Assembly: GCF_013408685.1 (NCBI RefSeq)
Contig: NZ_JACBZY010000001.1
Location: 1,302,001-1,366,000, forward strand
Source: Schumannella luteola
GTDB lineage: Bacteria; Actinomycetota; Actinomycetes; Actinomycetales; Microbacteriaceae
Length of the DNA: 64,000 nucleotides
Reading direction: 5' to 3'
Part shown: positions 24,304 through 32,560 of the stretch, piece by piece
Numbering within the stretch: the stretch's first letter is position 1
How the letters are laid out: every line of letters starts with the position of its first letter
Translations under genes and position numbers: made by a program
Notes under the pieces: model-generated
The model's input: only the letters and a program-made list of their open reading frames with translations
What the model was told of the DNA's origin: nothing
The model's database searches: none

Positions 24304-24735
24304 ATGGCACCGAAGAAGAAGGTGACCGGCCTGATCAAGCTCCAGATCAACGCCGGCGCCGCGAACCCCGCCCCGCCGATCGGCCCGGCCCTGGGTCAGC
24401 ACGGCGTGAACATCATGGAGTTCTGCAAGGCCTACAACGCGGCGACCGAGTCGCAGCGCGGCAACGTCATCCCGGTGGAGATCACCGTCTACGAGGACCG
24501 TTCGTTCACGTTCATCCTCAAGACCCCGCCGGCCGCCGAGCTCATCAAGAAGGCCGCCGGCGTGTCCAAGGGCTCGTCCACCCCGCACACCGTCAAGGTC
24601 GCCAAGCTCACTCAGGAGCAGGTGCGTCAGATCGCCGAGCAGAAGCAGGCCGACCTGAACGCGAACGACATCGACGCCGCGGCGAAGATCATCGCGGGCA
24701 CCGCCCGCTCCATGGGAATCACGGTGGAGGCGTAA
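24304..24735 (+). CDS. rplK: 50S ribosomal protein L11
   Basis: Exactly the usual 143 residues. [20 protein letters not shown] and the [18 protein letters not shown] region are family hallmarks, followed by the RNA-binding C-terminal domain ([20 protein letters not shown]). L11 binds 23S rRNA in the GTPase-associated centre and helps signal stringent response through RelA. The ATG at 24304 follows AAAGGGAG. It is separated from rplA by two bases and is surely cotranscribed. Confidence 0.98.
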   Translation: MAPKKKVTGLIKLQINAGAANPAPPIGPALGQHGVNIMEFCKAYNAATESQRGNVIPVEITVYEDRSFTFILKTPPAAELIKKAAGVSKGSSTPHTVKVAKLTQEQVRQIAEQKQADLNANDIDAAAKIIAGTARSMGITVEA

Positions 24736-24737
24736 TC

Positions 24738-25424
24738 ATGGCGAAGAGCAAGGCATACCGCGCCGCCGCGGACAAGATCGAGGCCGGCAAGTTCTACGGA
24801 CCGACCGAGGCCGTCACCATCGCGCGTGAGACCGGTTCGGCGAAGTTCAACTCGACCGTCGAGGTCGCGCTCAAGCTGGGCGTCGACTCGCGCAAGGCCG
24901 ACCAGATGGTGCGCGGCACCGTCATCCTCCCGCACGGCACCGGCAAGACCGCCCGCGTCATCGTGTTCGCGACGGGTCCGGCCGCTGAGGCCGCGATCGC
25001 CGCGGGCGCCGACGAGGTCGGCGGCGCCGAGCTCATCGAGAAGGTGGCCGGCGGCTACACCTCGTTCGACTCGGCCGTCTCCACCCCGGAGCTCATGGGC
25101 CAGGTCGGTCGCCTCGGCAAGGTCCTCGGACCCCGTGGCCTCATGCCGAACCCCAAGACCGGCACCGTGACCCCCAACCCGGCCAAGGCCGTCGAGGAGA
25201 TCAAGGGCGGAAAGATCGAGTTCCGCGTCGACAAGCACAACAACCTCCACTTCGTGATCGGCAAGGCCGGCTTCACGCAGGAGCAGCTCGACGAGAACTT
25301 CCGCGCCGCGCTGGACGAGATCCTGCGCCTCAAGCCGAGCTCGTCGAAGGGCCGCTACATCCAGAAGGGCGCCCTGTCGACGACGTTCGGCCCGGGTGTC
25401 CCGCTGGACGTCGCCGCGCTCTGA
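24738..25424 (+). CDS. rplA: 50S ribosomal protein L1
   Basis: This 228-residue L1 has an N-terminal half [21 protein letters not shown] and the strongly conserved [17 protein letters not shown] around residue 135. L1 forms the L1 stalk that helps release deacylated tRNA and represses its own mRNA in many bacteria. It starts two bases after the rplK stop and is followed by a strong hairpin. Confidence 0.98.
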   Translation: MAKSKAYRAAADKIEAGKFYGPTEAVTIARETGSAKFNSTVEVALKLGVDSRKADQMVRGTVILPHGTGKTARVIVFATGPAAEAAIAAGADEVGGAELIEKVAGGYTSFDSAVSTPELMGQVGRLGKVLGPRGLMPNPKTGTVTPNPAKAVEEIKGGKIEFRVDKHNNLHFVIGKAGFTQEQLDENFRAALDEILRLKPSSSKGRYIQKGALSTTFGPGVPLDVAAL

Positions 25425-25451
25425 TCGAGCCGACACAGCTCAGCTGACAGC

Positions 25452-25481
25452 AGGGGCTCGCACCGGAAGGTGCGGGCCCCT
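25452..25481 (+). terminator. Terminator after rplA
   Basis: AGGGGCTCGCACC, loop GGAA, GGTGCGGGCCCCT forms a 13-bp stem with one G-T pair, followed by TCTGCGT. The GNRA-like loop and location support termination of the L11-L1 operon. Confidence 0.85.
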
Positions 25482-25568
25482 TCTGCGTATCCGGATTCCG
25501 CATCCGCTCACCGTCCCGCTCGCGGCCCGGCGGTTCCGCCCGTCGGCCTGCTGCGCCAGAATGCGGGC

Positions 25569-26003
25569 ATGACGGATGCGCTGCCCGGCCTCGCGCCCTT
25601 CACCGACGTGAACGCGAAGCTCGCTGTGATCGAGGTGCTGATGTACGAGAAGGGGCTGCTCGGGCCGACCTTCGACGTGCACCGGTTCTGCGCCGAGCAG
25701 CTGCCGCCGATCGATCCCGAGGGGTCCGGCTGGGGTGCGATCCCCGAGGTGCTCGCGCACTTCGCGGCGCTGCCGATCCCTGGCGAGCTGCTCGCCGACA
25801 TCGAGGAGATCGCCATGGACGGCGGCAACCGCGTCTACCTGCAGGTCGCGCCCGGGTGGGACGGCGAAGACGACCTGTTCGACCTCCGCTCGGTGGATGA
25901 CCTCGCGCTGCTGCCGAATCTGCGCAAGGTGACGCTGATGGGCGGCACCCGCGCCGATCTCGAGGCGCTGCAGGCGCGGGGGATCGAGGCCGACTTCCTC
26001 TGA
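25569..26003 (+). CDS. DUF6892-like protein
   Basis: This 144-residue soluble protein has phrases I associate with DUF6892 (NAKLAVIEVLMYEKGLLGPTF in two parts, PEVLAHFAALPIPGELL, GGNRVYLQVAPGWDGEDDLF, and LPNLRKVTLMGG). The end resembles a leucine-rich-repeat half unit. Function is unknown. CAGAAT lies exactly six bases before the ATG at 25569, suggesting a leaderless gene; the longer frame to 25470 has no support. Family name is from memory and should be treated as likely, not proven. Confidence 0.7.
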   Translation: MTDALPGLAPFTDVNAKLAVIEVLMYEKGLLGPTFDVHRFCAEQLPPIDPEGSGWGAIPEVLAHFAALPIPGELLADIEEIAMDGGNRVYLQVAPGWDGEDDLFDLRSVDDLALLPNLRKVTLMGGTRADLEALQARGIEADFL

Positions 26004-26080
26004 GACGGGTTCCGGCTCCAGCTCCCGCCGCGACCGTCACCCCGTGACCGCGAAGTCGAGTTCGCGCGCGGGTGACGATC

Positions 26081-26155
26081 TCACGGAGTCACTGTGAGTC
26101 GTGTTGCGTGTGTGCAACACCAGCCACAGCAGTGACAGCAACTCCTTGAGATGGT
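26081..26155. repeat. Interspersed hairpin repeat, copy 2
   Basis: It contains the perfect inverted repeat GTGTTGC-GTGTGT-GCAACAC (26101-26120), then CCAGCCACAGCA and CCTTGAGATGGT in the same order as copy 1 near 19.1 kb. The outer arms are imperfect. It too lies between convergent genes. Confidence 0.75.
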
Positions 26156-26203
26156 CACAGCGAGGGCGACGGCGAATCGGATGTGCGGGTCGGTGGATCG
26201 GAT

Positions 26204-26275
26204 GCGGTGCCGCGGCGCCGCGGTGATGCGGTGCCGCGGTGCCGCGGTGACGCGGTGCCGCGGTGACGCGGTGTC
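26204..26275. repeat. Nine-copy octamer repeat at the 3' end of the MFS gene
   Basis: Nine consecutive 8-bp units of the form GCGGTGNC, with GCGGCGCC and GCGGTGAT as single variants, run right up to the MFS stop codon. Such a simple-sequence tract can change copy number by slippage. Here it would change the 3' untranslated region, and only its last bases overlap the stop codon. Confidence 0.78.
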
Positions 26276-27758
26276 AGGCGGTCGCCGCGCTGTCGGCGGA
26301 GGCGTCCGCCGGTGTGCGCGGCGCCCGCCCGGGGCTGGCGCGCAGCACCGCCGCGACGCCCGCGGCGATCGCGACGACGACCGCGTAGGCGAGCACCGTC
26401 GTGTGCAGGCCGAGCACGCCGCTGAGCAGGCCGGCGACGACGGCGGGGATGCCGAACGACAGGTAGGCGGCGATGTACAGCGAGGCGAACAGCTCGGCGC
26501 GCTCGTGCGGGGCGGCGAGCGGCACCAGCGATCCGATCGTGCCCATGAAGGCGGTGCCGAAGCCGGTTCCGGCGATCACGACCGCGACCAGGTAGACCGG
26601 CAGCGAGGTCAGCGACAGCGCGACGATCATCAGCGCGGTGCCGACGGCGAGGGCGGCGGCGCCGTAGACGGCGGGCACCTTCGGGCGGCGGTTGCGCAGA
26701 ATGAACCCCGCGACCGCGCCCGAGGCGGGCAGCAGCGCGACGACGAGGGCGTCGCCGATCTGACTGTCGACGCCGAGCTCGGCGCGCACGATCGTCGGCC
26801 CGAGCGAGAAGAACAGGCCGCCGGTCGCCCAGCCGCCGAGCACGACGGGCACGCTGATCGCGAAGAGTCGACGGGCGGCGACGGGCACGGCCGCGCGCGG
26901 GGCGAGCGAGCGCTGCCAGCCGGGCTCGCGGCGCGAGCTCTCCGGCGCGATCCAGATGAGGCCGGCGAGAGCGACGTAGATGAGCGTGATCGGCAGGAAG
27001 GTCCAGGTGGCGGCCGTGGCCACATCCCCGATGTTCTGCAGCAGGATGCCCGCGATCACGGTGCCCGAGGCGAGGCCGATGCCCGGGGCGAGCGCGTTGA
27101 CGAGCGTCGCGCGCTGCGGGTGCTTCGCGGGGGCGAAGTCCTGGATCGTCGCCGAGAGCGTCGACACCAGCACGCCGCTCGCGGCGCCCTGGATCGCGCG
27201 GGCGAGGTAGAGCATCCCGCCCGAGTCCGCGTGCAAGAGCACGACGACGCTCACGGCGAGCACGACGAAGCCGACCGCGATGACGGGGCGGCGGCCGAGG
27301 TGGTCGGAGATGGATCCGGCCGTCAGCAGCGTCGCCAGCAGCACGACGGCGTAGACCGCGAAGGCGATCGTGACGCCGAGCGCGCCGATGCCGAGCGACT
27401 GCTCGAGGTGCGGGTAGAACGGCGACGGCGCGCTCGCGCCGGCGAGCATGAGCGTGGTCGCGAGACCGGCGAGCACGAAGCCGAAGGTGCGGCGCGGGTG
27501 GCCGACTGCGGGGGCGGATACGGCGGATCCGGTGGATGCGGTGGGCGCGGCAGTGGACGCCGTGCTCGGGCGGCCGGCGCGCTCGAGCGACGACTGGGCG
27601 CGGGGGATGCCGGCCTCGCGGGCGGCAGCGTCGCGGGCGGCGCGCTCGGCGGCGATGCGCCGGCCGGCTTCGCGCTCGGCGCGGTCGAGGTCGGACCGCT
27701 CGGCCGAGGTGAGGGAGAGCGATCCGGTGTCGGGGGTGGCGTTCAGAGTGGTGGTCAC
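26274..27758 (-). CDS. MFS transporter with long cytoplasmic N-terminal segment
   Basis: This 494-residue major facilitator protein has about 85 N-terminal residues rich in charged and Ala/Ser positions (AEREAGRRIAAERAARDAAA). Twelve hydrophobic helices follow. SISDHLGRRPVIAVG is the loop 2-3 MFS motif, and LARAIQGAASGVLV is in helix 4. Drug or metabolite export is the usual role; the substrate is unknown. It is divergent from a small ArsR-like regulator, and two GGTTC-N10-GAAC(C/T) boxes fill the 80-base promoter region. The GTG at 27758 has AAGGG upstream. Confidence 0.88.
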   Translation of the reverse strand: MTTTLNATPDTGSLSLTSAERSDLDRAEREAGRRIAAERAARDAAAREAGIPRAQSSLERAGRPSTASTAAPTASTGSAVSAPAVGHPRRTFGFVLAGLATTLMLAGASAPSPFYPHLEQSLGIGALGVTIAFAVYAVVLLATLLTAGSISDHLGRRPVIAVGFVVLAVSVVVLLHADSGGMLYLARAIQGAASGVLVSTLSATIQDFAPAKHPQRATLVNALAPGIGLASGTVIAGILLQNIGDVATAATWTFLPITLIYVALAGLIWIAPESSRREPGWQRSLAPRAAVPVAARRLFAISVPVVLGGWATGGLFFSLGPTIVRAELGVDSQIGDALVVALLPASGAVAGFILRNRRPKVPAVYGAAALAVGTALMIVALSLTSLPVYLVAVVIAGTGFGTAFMGTIGSLVPLAAPHERAELFASLYIAAYLSFGIPAVVAGLLSGVLGLHTTVLAYAVVVAIAAGVAAVLRASPGRAPRTPADASADSAATA

Positions 27759-27771
27759 GGGGCGACCCTTC

Positions 27772-27838
27772 GGTTCCAAGAAAATCGAACTATCGCACCG
27801 TACTCGCATTCGGTCATTGGTTCAACTATTCTCGAACC
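27772..27838. promoter_or_regulatory. Two operator boxes between MFS gene and its regulator
   Basis: Box 1 (27772-27791) is GGTTC-N10-GAACT and box 2 (27819-27838) is GGTTC-N10-GAACC, with the same architecture 47 bp apart. Box 2 ends at the base before the regulator ATG and covers its TATTCT -10 (27827-27832). This is the expected site for self-repression. Confidence 0.8.
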
Positions 27839-28153
27839 ATGAAGTCGACGACCGAGCTCCCGCATCCCGATCGCGCGGCGCTCGAGATCGGCGCCGTGCT
27901 CTTCGCCCTCAGCGACCCCGAGCGCCGCGAGCTCGTGCGCGAGCTGCGCGACGGCCCGCAGGACGCGGCCAACTGCATGGCGATCGACCCGGCGCTGCCG
28001 AAGTCGACCAAGTCGCACCTGATGAAGGTGCTGCGCGAGTCGGGCGTCATCCGCAACGAGCCGAACGGACGCAACCGTCGCCTCACGCTGCGGGATGCCG
28101 ACCTCGAGTCGCGCTTCCCTGGCCTGCTCGACGCGGTGCTCGGCCCCCGCTGA
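27839..28153 (+). CDS. ArsR-like winged-helix regulator
   Basis: This 104-residue single-domain protein has the layout ALSDPERRELVRELRDGP, then STKSHLMKVLRESGVIRNEPNGRNRRLTL, matching a winged HTH with recognition helix and beta wing. The single Cys (NCMAI) could be a sensor, but no metal motif such as CxC is present. The transcript is almost certainly leaderless: TATTCT is followed by six bases and the ATG. It likely represses itself and the divergent MFS exporter through twin GGTTC/GAACC boxes. Confidence 0.86.
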   Translation: MKSTTELPHPDRAALEIGAVLFALSDPERRELVRELRDGPQDAANCMAIDPALPKSTKSHLMKVLRESGVIRNEPNGRNRRLTLRDADLESRFPGLLDAVLGPR

Positions 28154-28187
28154 CCCGACCGACCTTCGGGGCTCGACTCGTGCCCGT

Positions 28188-29627
28188 CTAGGGCGCGAGG
28201 CCGACGGCGCGGAGGGCGCGCAGCAGCGGCCCGTGTGCGCCGCCGCGGTGGTCGGCGCGGTCGAGGGCGCGCTGCGCCGTCGTCATCGCGGCGAACACGG
28301 CCGGCTCGGGCGGGAACGGCGCCGGCTTCTCGCGCACGACCCCCAGCGCGGTGCGCTCGGTGCGCTGGCCCGACATCAGGTCGAGCATGACCTCGCCGGC
28401 GAAGCGCGCCGTGCCGAGCCCGACGCCGCTGAAGCCGCCGGCGTAGGCGATGCGCCCCTCGCGGGCCGTGCCGTAGTGGCCGGATCCGCGGGTATCGCGG
28501 TCGACCGCGCCCGCCCAGCGATGGCTGAAGCGCACGCCCTCGAGCTGCGGGAACGTCGTGAGCAGGTGAGCGGCAAGCTCGCGGTGCAGGTCTGGGCGGT
28601 CCTCGTGGGCCGCGCGCAGTCGCCCGCCGTAGTGGTACTGCGAGAAGTAACCGCCGAAGACGACCCGGTCGTCGCCCGAGCGGCGCATCCAGTGCGAGCG
28701 TCGGCCGAGGCCCCGCAGGGCCTGACGCTGCTCCCAGCCGAGCGTCGCCATCCGCCGCCGTGACAGCGGCTCGGTCGCGAGCGCGTACTCGTAGACGGGC
28801 AGCGTGAGCAGCCGGGTGCGGCGCAGCAGCGAGGGGAACGCGCTCGTCGCCAGCGCGACGTAGGACGCCCGCACCCGTCCGCCGGCGGTGACGACGTCGA
28901 CGCCGTCGGGGCGGTCGATGAGCGCGCGCACGGGGGAGTTCTCGACGATCTCGACCCCGAGATCCTGCGCGACGCGCGCCAGCTCGATCACGAGCCGCGC
29001 CGGGTCGAGGGTCGCCGCATCCCGTCGCCGCCAGGTGCCGCCGAGCGCCCCGGGGGAGTCGATCTCGGCGCGCACCTGCGCGGTGTCGAGCAGCGCGGTG
29101 TCGGGCAGCACAGTGCCGGCTGAAATCGTGTCCGGGCTGCGCTGGCCGCCGCGCAGCTGCGCCAGCTGGTGCGGTTCGGCCGCCACGAGCAGCTCGCCGC
29201 TGCGGTGCCAGTCGACGTCGAGGCGCAGCGCGCCCACGTCGAGCTCCATCGCGTCGAGGTTCGCGCGGCCGAGGCACTGCAGCTCGGCGGCGTCATCGGG
29301 CCAGCGCTGCGCCGCGTGCGCTCCGGCGAGGCGCGAGTCGACGATGCCGCCGCTGCGACCCGAGGCCGCCCATCCCAGCCGCTTGCCCTCGACGAGCAGG
29401 ATGCGGCGCCCGGGTTCGCGCTGCGCCGCGAGCACCGCGGTCCAGAGGCCGGTCAGCCCGCCGCCGACGACGCACAGATCGGCGGTCGCGTCGCCCACGA
29501 GCTCGGGGCGGGGGCGTCGCGCGGGCAGCAGGTCGAGCCAGAGCGGCGCGAGCCGGGTATCCGCGAGGGCGGCGTCGAGCACGGCGTCGCTGGGCGGGTA
29601 GCGTTCGAAGACCGTCGTGCCGGGCAC
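28188..29627 (-). CDS. FAD-dependent oxidoreductase, DAO/GlpO-like
   Basis: This 479-residue FAD enzyme of the D-amino acid oxidase fold has the dinucleotide motif ADLCVVGGGLTGLWTAVLAA near residue 50, then ILLVEGKRLGWAASGRSGG, the region that covers the flavin. Later segments (GGYFSQYHYGG, HRWAGAVDRDTRG, IAYAGGFSGVGLGTARFAG) match puuB/ordL-like oxidases acting on amines or gamma-glutamyl polyamines. The substrate is unknown. It ends 35 bases from the ArsR-like gene, which converges on it. CAGGAT, then GGGAGG, precede the GTG. Confidence 0.88.
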   Translation of the reverse strand: MPGTTVFERYPPSDAVLDAALADTRLAPLWLDLLPARRPRPELVGDATADLCVVGGGLTGLWTAVLAAQREPGRRILLVEGKRLGWAASGRSGGIVDSRLAGAHAAQRWPDDAAELQCLGRANLDAMELDVGALRLDVDWHRSGELLVAAEPHQLAQLRGGQRSPDTISAGTVLPDTALLDTAQVRAEIDSPGALGGTWRRRDAATLDPARLVIELARVAQDLGVEIVENSPVRALIDRPDGVDVVTAGGRVRASYVALATSAFPSLLRRTRLLTLPVYEYALATEPLSRRRMATLGWEQRQALRGLGRRSHWMRRSGDDRVVFGGYFSQYHYGGRLRAAHEDRPDLHRELAAHLLTTFPQLEGVRFSHRWAGAVDRDTRGSGHYGTAREGRIAYAGGFSGVGLGTARFAGEVMLDLMSGQRTERTALGVVREKPAPFPPEPAVFAAMTTAQRALDRADHRGGAHGPLLRALRAVGLAP

Positions 29628-29710
29628 CCTCCCATCCTGCCGTGGATGGGCTGAGCGCGGGCGGGATGCGCGCGGAACGTCATGAGCGGTCGCACGGCTA
29701 GTCTGACCGC

Positions 29711-30241
29711 GTGCCGCTCGTGATCCGCCCCGCTTCCGTCGCCGACCTCGACGAGGTGCACCGCGTCGCCGTGCTGACCTTCCCGCTGGCCTGCCCCGCC
29801 GATGCCCCCGCCGAGGAGATCCAGCGGCACCTCGACACGGTGCTGACGCGCGAGGCCTTCGCCGGCTGGCTCGCGGATGCCGACCGCGAGGTCCTGCTCG
29901 CCGAGTCCGACGGCCGCGCGGTCGGGTACACGATGCTCGTCGCAGGCGACCCGGTGGATGCGGACGTCGCGACCGCCGTCACGGTGCGCCCGACGATCGA
30001 GCTGAGCAAGTGCTACGTCGATCCCGGTCACCACGGCGTCGGCGTCGCCGGCGAGCTGATGACGGCGACGATCGAGGCCGCTCGGGAACGCGGGGTGTCG
30101 AGCGTGTGGCTCGGCGTCAACGACGAGAACGCCCGCGCGAACCGCTTCTACGGCAAGCACGGCTTCGAGGTCGTCGGCCGCAAGACCTTCCGCCTCGGCA
30201 CCCGCACCGAGCACGACTTCGTGCGTGCGCTCACCCTCTGA
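29711..30241 (+). CDS. GNAT family N-acetyltransferase
   Basis: This 176-residue acetyl-CoA-dependent acyltransferase has the acetyl-CoA loop VDPGHHGVGVAGELMTATIE (the Q/RxxGxG/A motif here is HHGVGVA) and the final NARANRFYGKHGFEVVGRK typical of GNAT. Substrate is unknown; the arrangement resembles enzymes that acetylate small amines or protein N termini. TAGTCT lies six bases before the GTG at 29711, so it is likely leaderless. It stands alone between the FAD gene and the ROK regulator. Confidence 0.9.
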   Translation: MPLVIRPASVADLDEVHRVAVLTFPLACPADAPAEEIQRHLDTVLTREAFAGWLADADREVLLAESDGRAVGYTMLVAGDPVDADVATAVTVRPTIELSKCYVDPGHHGVGVAGELMTATIEAARERGVSSVWLGVNDENARANRFYGKHGFEVVGRKTFRLGTRTEHDFVRALTL

Positions 30242-30309
30242 CCCGCTCGTCGTCGACCTGATCGCGCAGCGATCCTCGTCATCGAGCGCCTGATGAGCGA
30301 GCGCGCGAC

Positions 30310-31569
30310 TCAGGCGCGCACGAGCTCCTCGACCGCGTCGGGGGAGAGGGCCGCGTCGATCGCGAGCATGCTCGCGCCGTAGACGGCGGCGTGCTCGCGG
30401 GTCTGCGAGAGCGTGATCTGCAGCGCGGCGGTCGCGGCGGGGGTGGATCGGCTGTAGACGACCTCGCGCACCCCGGCGAGCAGCTGCTCGCCGATCTGGG
30501 CGAGCGATCCGCCGATCACGATGACCGAGGGGTTGATCAGGTTCACGCACGTCGCGAGCACCTCGCCGAGGTCGCGGCCGGCCTGGCGCACGGCGGCGAC
30601 CGCGCGCACGTCGCCGCTCTCGACGAGGGCGAGCAGGTCGCCGGCGCTGCCGACCTCGAGTCCGTCGGCGGCGAGCGCGGCGGCGATCGCCGGCCACGCG
30701 GCGAGCGCCTCGAGGCAGCCCTCGTTGCCGCAGGTGCAGCGCACCCCGGCGCCGCGGGCGACGCGCACGTGGCCGAGGTCGCCGGCGGTGCCCTGCGCGC
30801 CGCGGCGCAGCTGGCCGTCGGCGACCAGGCCGAGGCCGATGCCGGTGGCGACCTTGACGAAGAGCAGGTCGTCGACGTCGGGATGCGCGTGGGTGCGCTC
30901 GCCGAGCGCGGCGAGGTTCACGTCGTTGTCGACGAAGACGGGCACGTCGAGGCGCTCGCGCAGCAGGCGCGGCACATCCACGTCGTTCCAGCCGGGCATG
31001 ATGGGCGGGCTGACCGGGCGCCCGCTGCCGTGGTCGACGGGGCCGGGCACGCCGATGCCGGCGGCCAGCAGGTCGTCGCGGCTGCGGCCGAGCTCGGCGA
31101 GCAGCTCTTCGGCGCGGTCGGCGACCCAGGCGATCACCGCATCCGGGCCGTCGGCGATGCGGATGTCGGCGCTGTGCTCGGCGAGGGTGACCCCGAGGAG
31201 GTCGGTGAGCGCGATGCGGGCGTGGCCGGCGCCGAGGTCGGCGGCGAGCACGATGCGGGCGTCGGGGCGCAGGGCGATGCGGCTGGGCGGTCGGCCGCCG
31301 GTGGAGATGCCATCGTCTCCGGGGCCGACGAGGCCGGTGTCGAGCAGGGCGTCGATGCGGAGTCCGAGCGTCGAGCGGGCGACGCCGAGCTGCTCGGCGA
31401 GCTCGGCGCGGGTGCGCGGGGTGCCGTCGCGCAGCACGCGCAGCAGCTCGCCCGCGCCGGAGGCGGGGATGCCCGGGCCCGGCGAGCTCGATCCGGCGCC
31501 AGCACTCGTCGAACCGGCGCTGCCGGACGCGGCGCCCGGCCCCGACGCCGGTCGCGTGCTGATGCTCAT
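30310..31569 (-). CDS. ROK family transcriptional regulator (controls the adjacent sugar operon)
   Basis: This 419-residue ROK repressor has a Gly/Ser-rich N-terminal 40 residues, then a winged HTH (TRAELAEQLGVARSTLGLRI). The sugar-kinase-like domain starts RIVLAADLGAGHARIAL and ends in the ROK zinc motif GHVRVARGAGVRCTCGNEGC. Members bind an inducing sugar or sugar phosphate. It is divergent from the nine-gene sugar operon. The 199-base gap contains three inverted repeats. Inducer is unknown. Confidence 0.92.
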   Translation of the reverse strand: MSISTRPASGPGAASGSAGSTSAGAGSSSPGPGIPASGAGELLRVLRDGTPRTRAELAEQLGVARSTLGLRIDALLDTGLVGPGDDGISTGGRPPSRIALRPDARIVLAADLGAGHARIALTDLLGVTLAEHSADIRIADGPDAVIAWVADRAEELLAELGRSRDDLLAAGIGVPGPVDHGSGRPVSPPIMPGWNDVDVPRLLRERLDVPVFVDNDVNLAALGERTHAHPDVDDLLFVKVATGIGLGLVADGQLRRGAQGTAGDLGHVRVARGAGVRCTCGNEGCLEALAAWPAIAAALAADGLEVGSAGDLLALVESGDVRAVAAVRQAGRDLGEVLATCVNLINPSVIVIGGSLAQIGEQLLAGVREVVYSRSTPAATAALQITLSQTREHAAVYGASMLAIDAALSPDAVEELVRA

Positions 31570-31577
31570 GCGGCACA

Positions 31578-31664
31578 GTCAAGCAGATCTGCGAAGAGCC
31601 GAACAGATGTCTGTCAGCATCCGACGCACTTCTGCTTGACCGTCGACAGAAGTGGGGCTAGCGT
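31578..31664. promoter_or_regulatory. ROK operators and promoter of the sugar operon
   Basis: Three palindromes are present: GCAGATCTGC (31583-31592), ACAGA-TG-TCTGT (31603-31614) and ACTTCTG-N12-CAGAAGT (31628-31653). TTGACC (31636-31641), 17 bases, then TAGCGT (31659-31664) forms the promoter, so the third palindrome overlaps the -35. GTCAAGCAGA (31578-31587) is the exact reverse complement of 31631-31640. Confidence 0.77.
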
Positions 31665-31768
31665 CGGGACCAGGTCGACGACGTCGTCGAGCACGAATCC
31701 CGGAATCCGGGTGCGCCCAGCAGCGCGTCGACCTCCCCCGCTCGATCGACGATCTGGAGAACCACCCC

Positions 31769-32560
31769 GTGGCTCAGCCCCTCTCCGTCCAGCTCTACAC
31801 GGTGCGCGACGCGCTCGCCGCCGACACCCCCGGCACCCTGAAGCGCCTCGCCGACATCGGCTTCACGCAGGTGGAGCCCTTCGCGATCGTCGACTTCGCG
31901 GATGCGCTGGCCGACGCCCTGCCCGCCTCGGGCCTGGGCATCTCGAGCGCCCACAACGGCCTCGTCGGCGACGACGTGGATGCGCACCAGGTGCTCGCGG
32001 TCGCGCAGCGCCTCGGCGTGCCCACCGTGATCGACCCCTACGTCGGCCCCGAGAAGTGGCAGACGCGCGAGGATGTGCTGGCGACCGCCGCGAAGCTCAG
32101 CGCGCTCGTCGGCCCGGCCCACGATCTCGGCCTGCGCATCGGGTACCACAACCACGCCCACGAGCTGCAGAGCCGCATCGACGGCACCACCGCGCTGGAG
32201 GTCTTCGCCGACGCGCTGCACGAGGCCGTCGTGCTCGAGGTCGACACCTACTGGGCCGAGATCGGCGGCGTGAACGCGGCCGAGCTGCTCGGCCGCCTCG
32301 GCGACCGCGTGCAGTTCCTGCACATCAAGGACGGCCCGCGCGTCGACGACGTGAAGACCCAGACCGCCGCCGGACGCGGCGAGATCCCCATCGCCGACAT
32401 CCTCGCCGCCGCTCCGCACGCGACCCCGGTCGTCGAGCTCGACGACCACGCCGGCGGCGACATGTTCGACGAGGTGATCGAGAGCTTCCGCTACCTCACC
32501 GAAGAGCTCGGCCAGACAGCGGGAACTCCGTCGGCCGGCACCCCGAAGGGCGGCAACTGA
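31769..32560 (+). CDS. Sugar phosphate isomerase/epimerase (TIM barrel), first of two
   Basis: This 263-residue xylose isomerase-like TIM-barrel protein has LSVQLYTVRDAL at strand 1, IGYHNHAHEL (metal-binding His region) near residue 130, EVDTYWAEIGG with an Asp ligand near residue 158, and VVELDDHAGG with the last Glu near residue 220. Relatives epimerise or isomerise 3-keto sugars, or act on inositol intermediates. The GTG at 31769 follows GGAGA by eight bases. It overlaps the next gene by one base (TGATG). Confidence 0.88.
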   Translation: MAQPLSVQLYTVRDALAADTPGTLKRLADIGFTQVEPFAIVDFADALADALPASGLGISSAHNGLVGDDVDAHQVLAVAQRLGVPTVIDPYVGPEKWQTREDVLATAAKLSALVGPAHDLGLRIGYHNHAHELQSRIDGTTALEVFADALHEAVVLEVDTYWAEIGGVNAAELLGRLGDRVQFLHIKDGPRVDDVKTQTAAGRGEIPIADILAAAPHATPVVELDDHAGGDMFDEVIESFRYLTEELGQTAGTPSAGTPKGGN

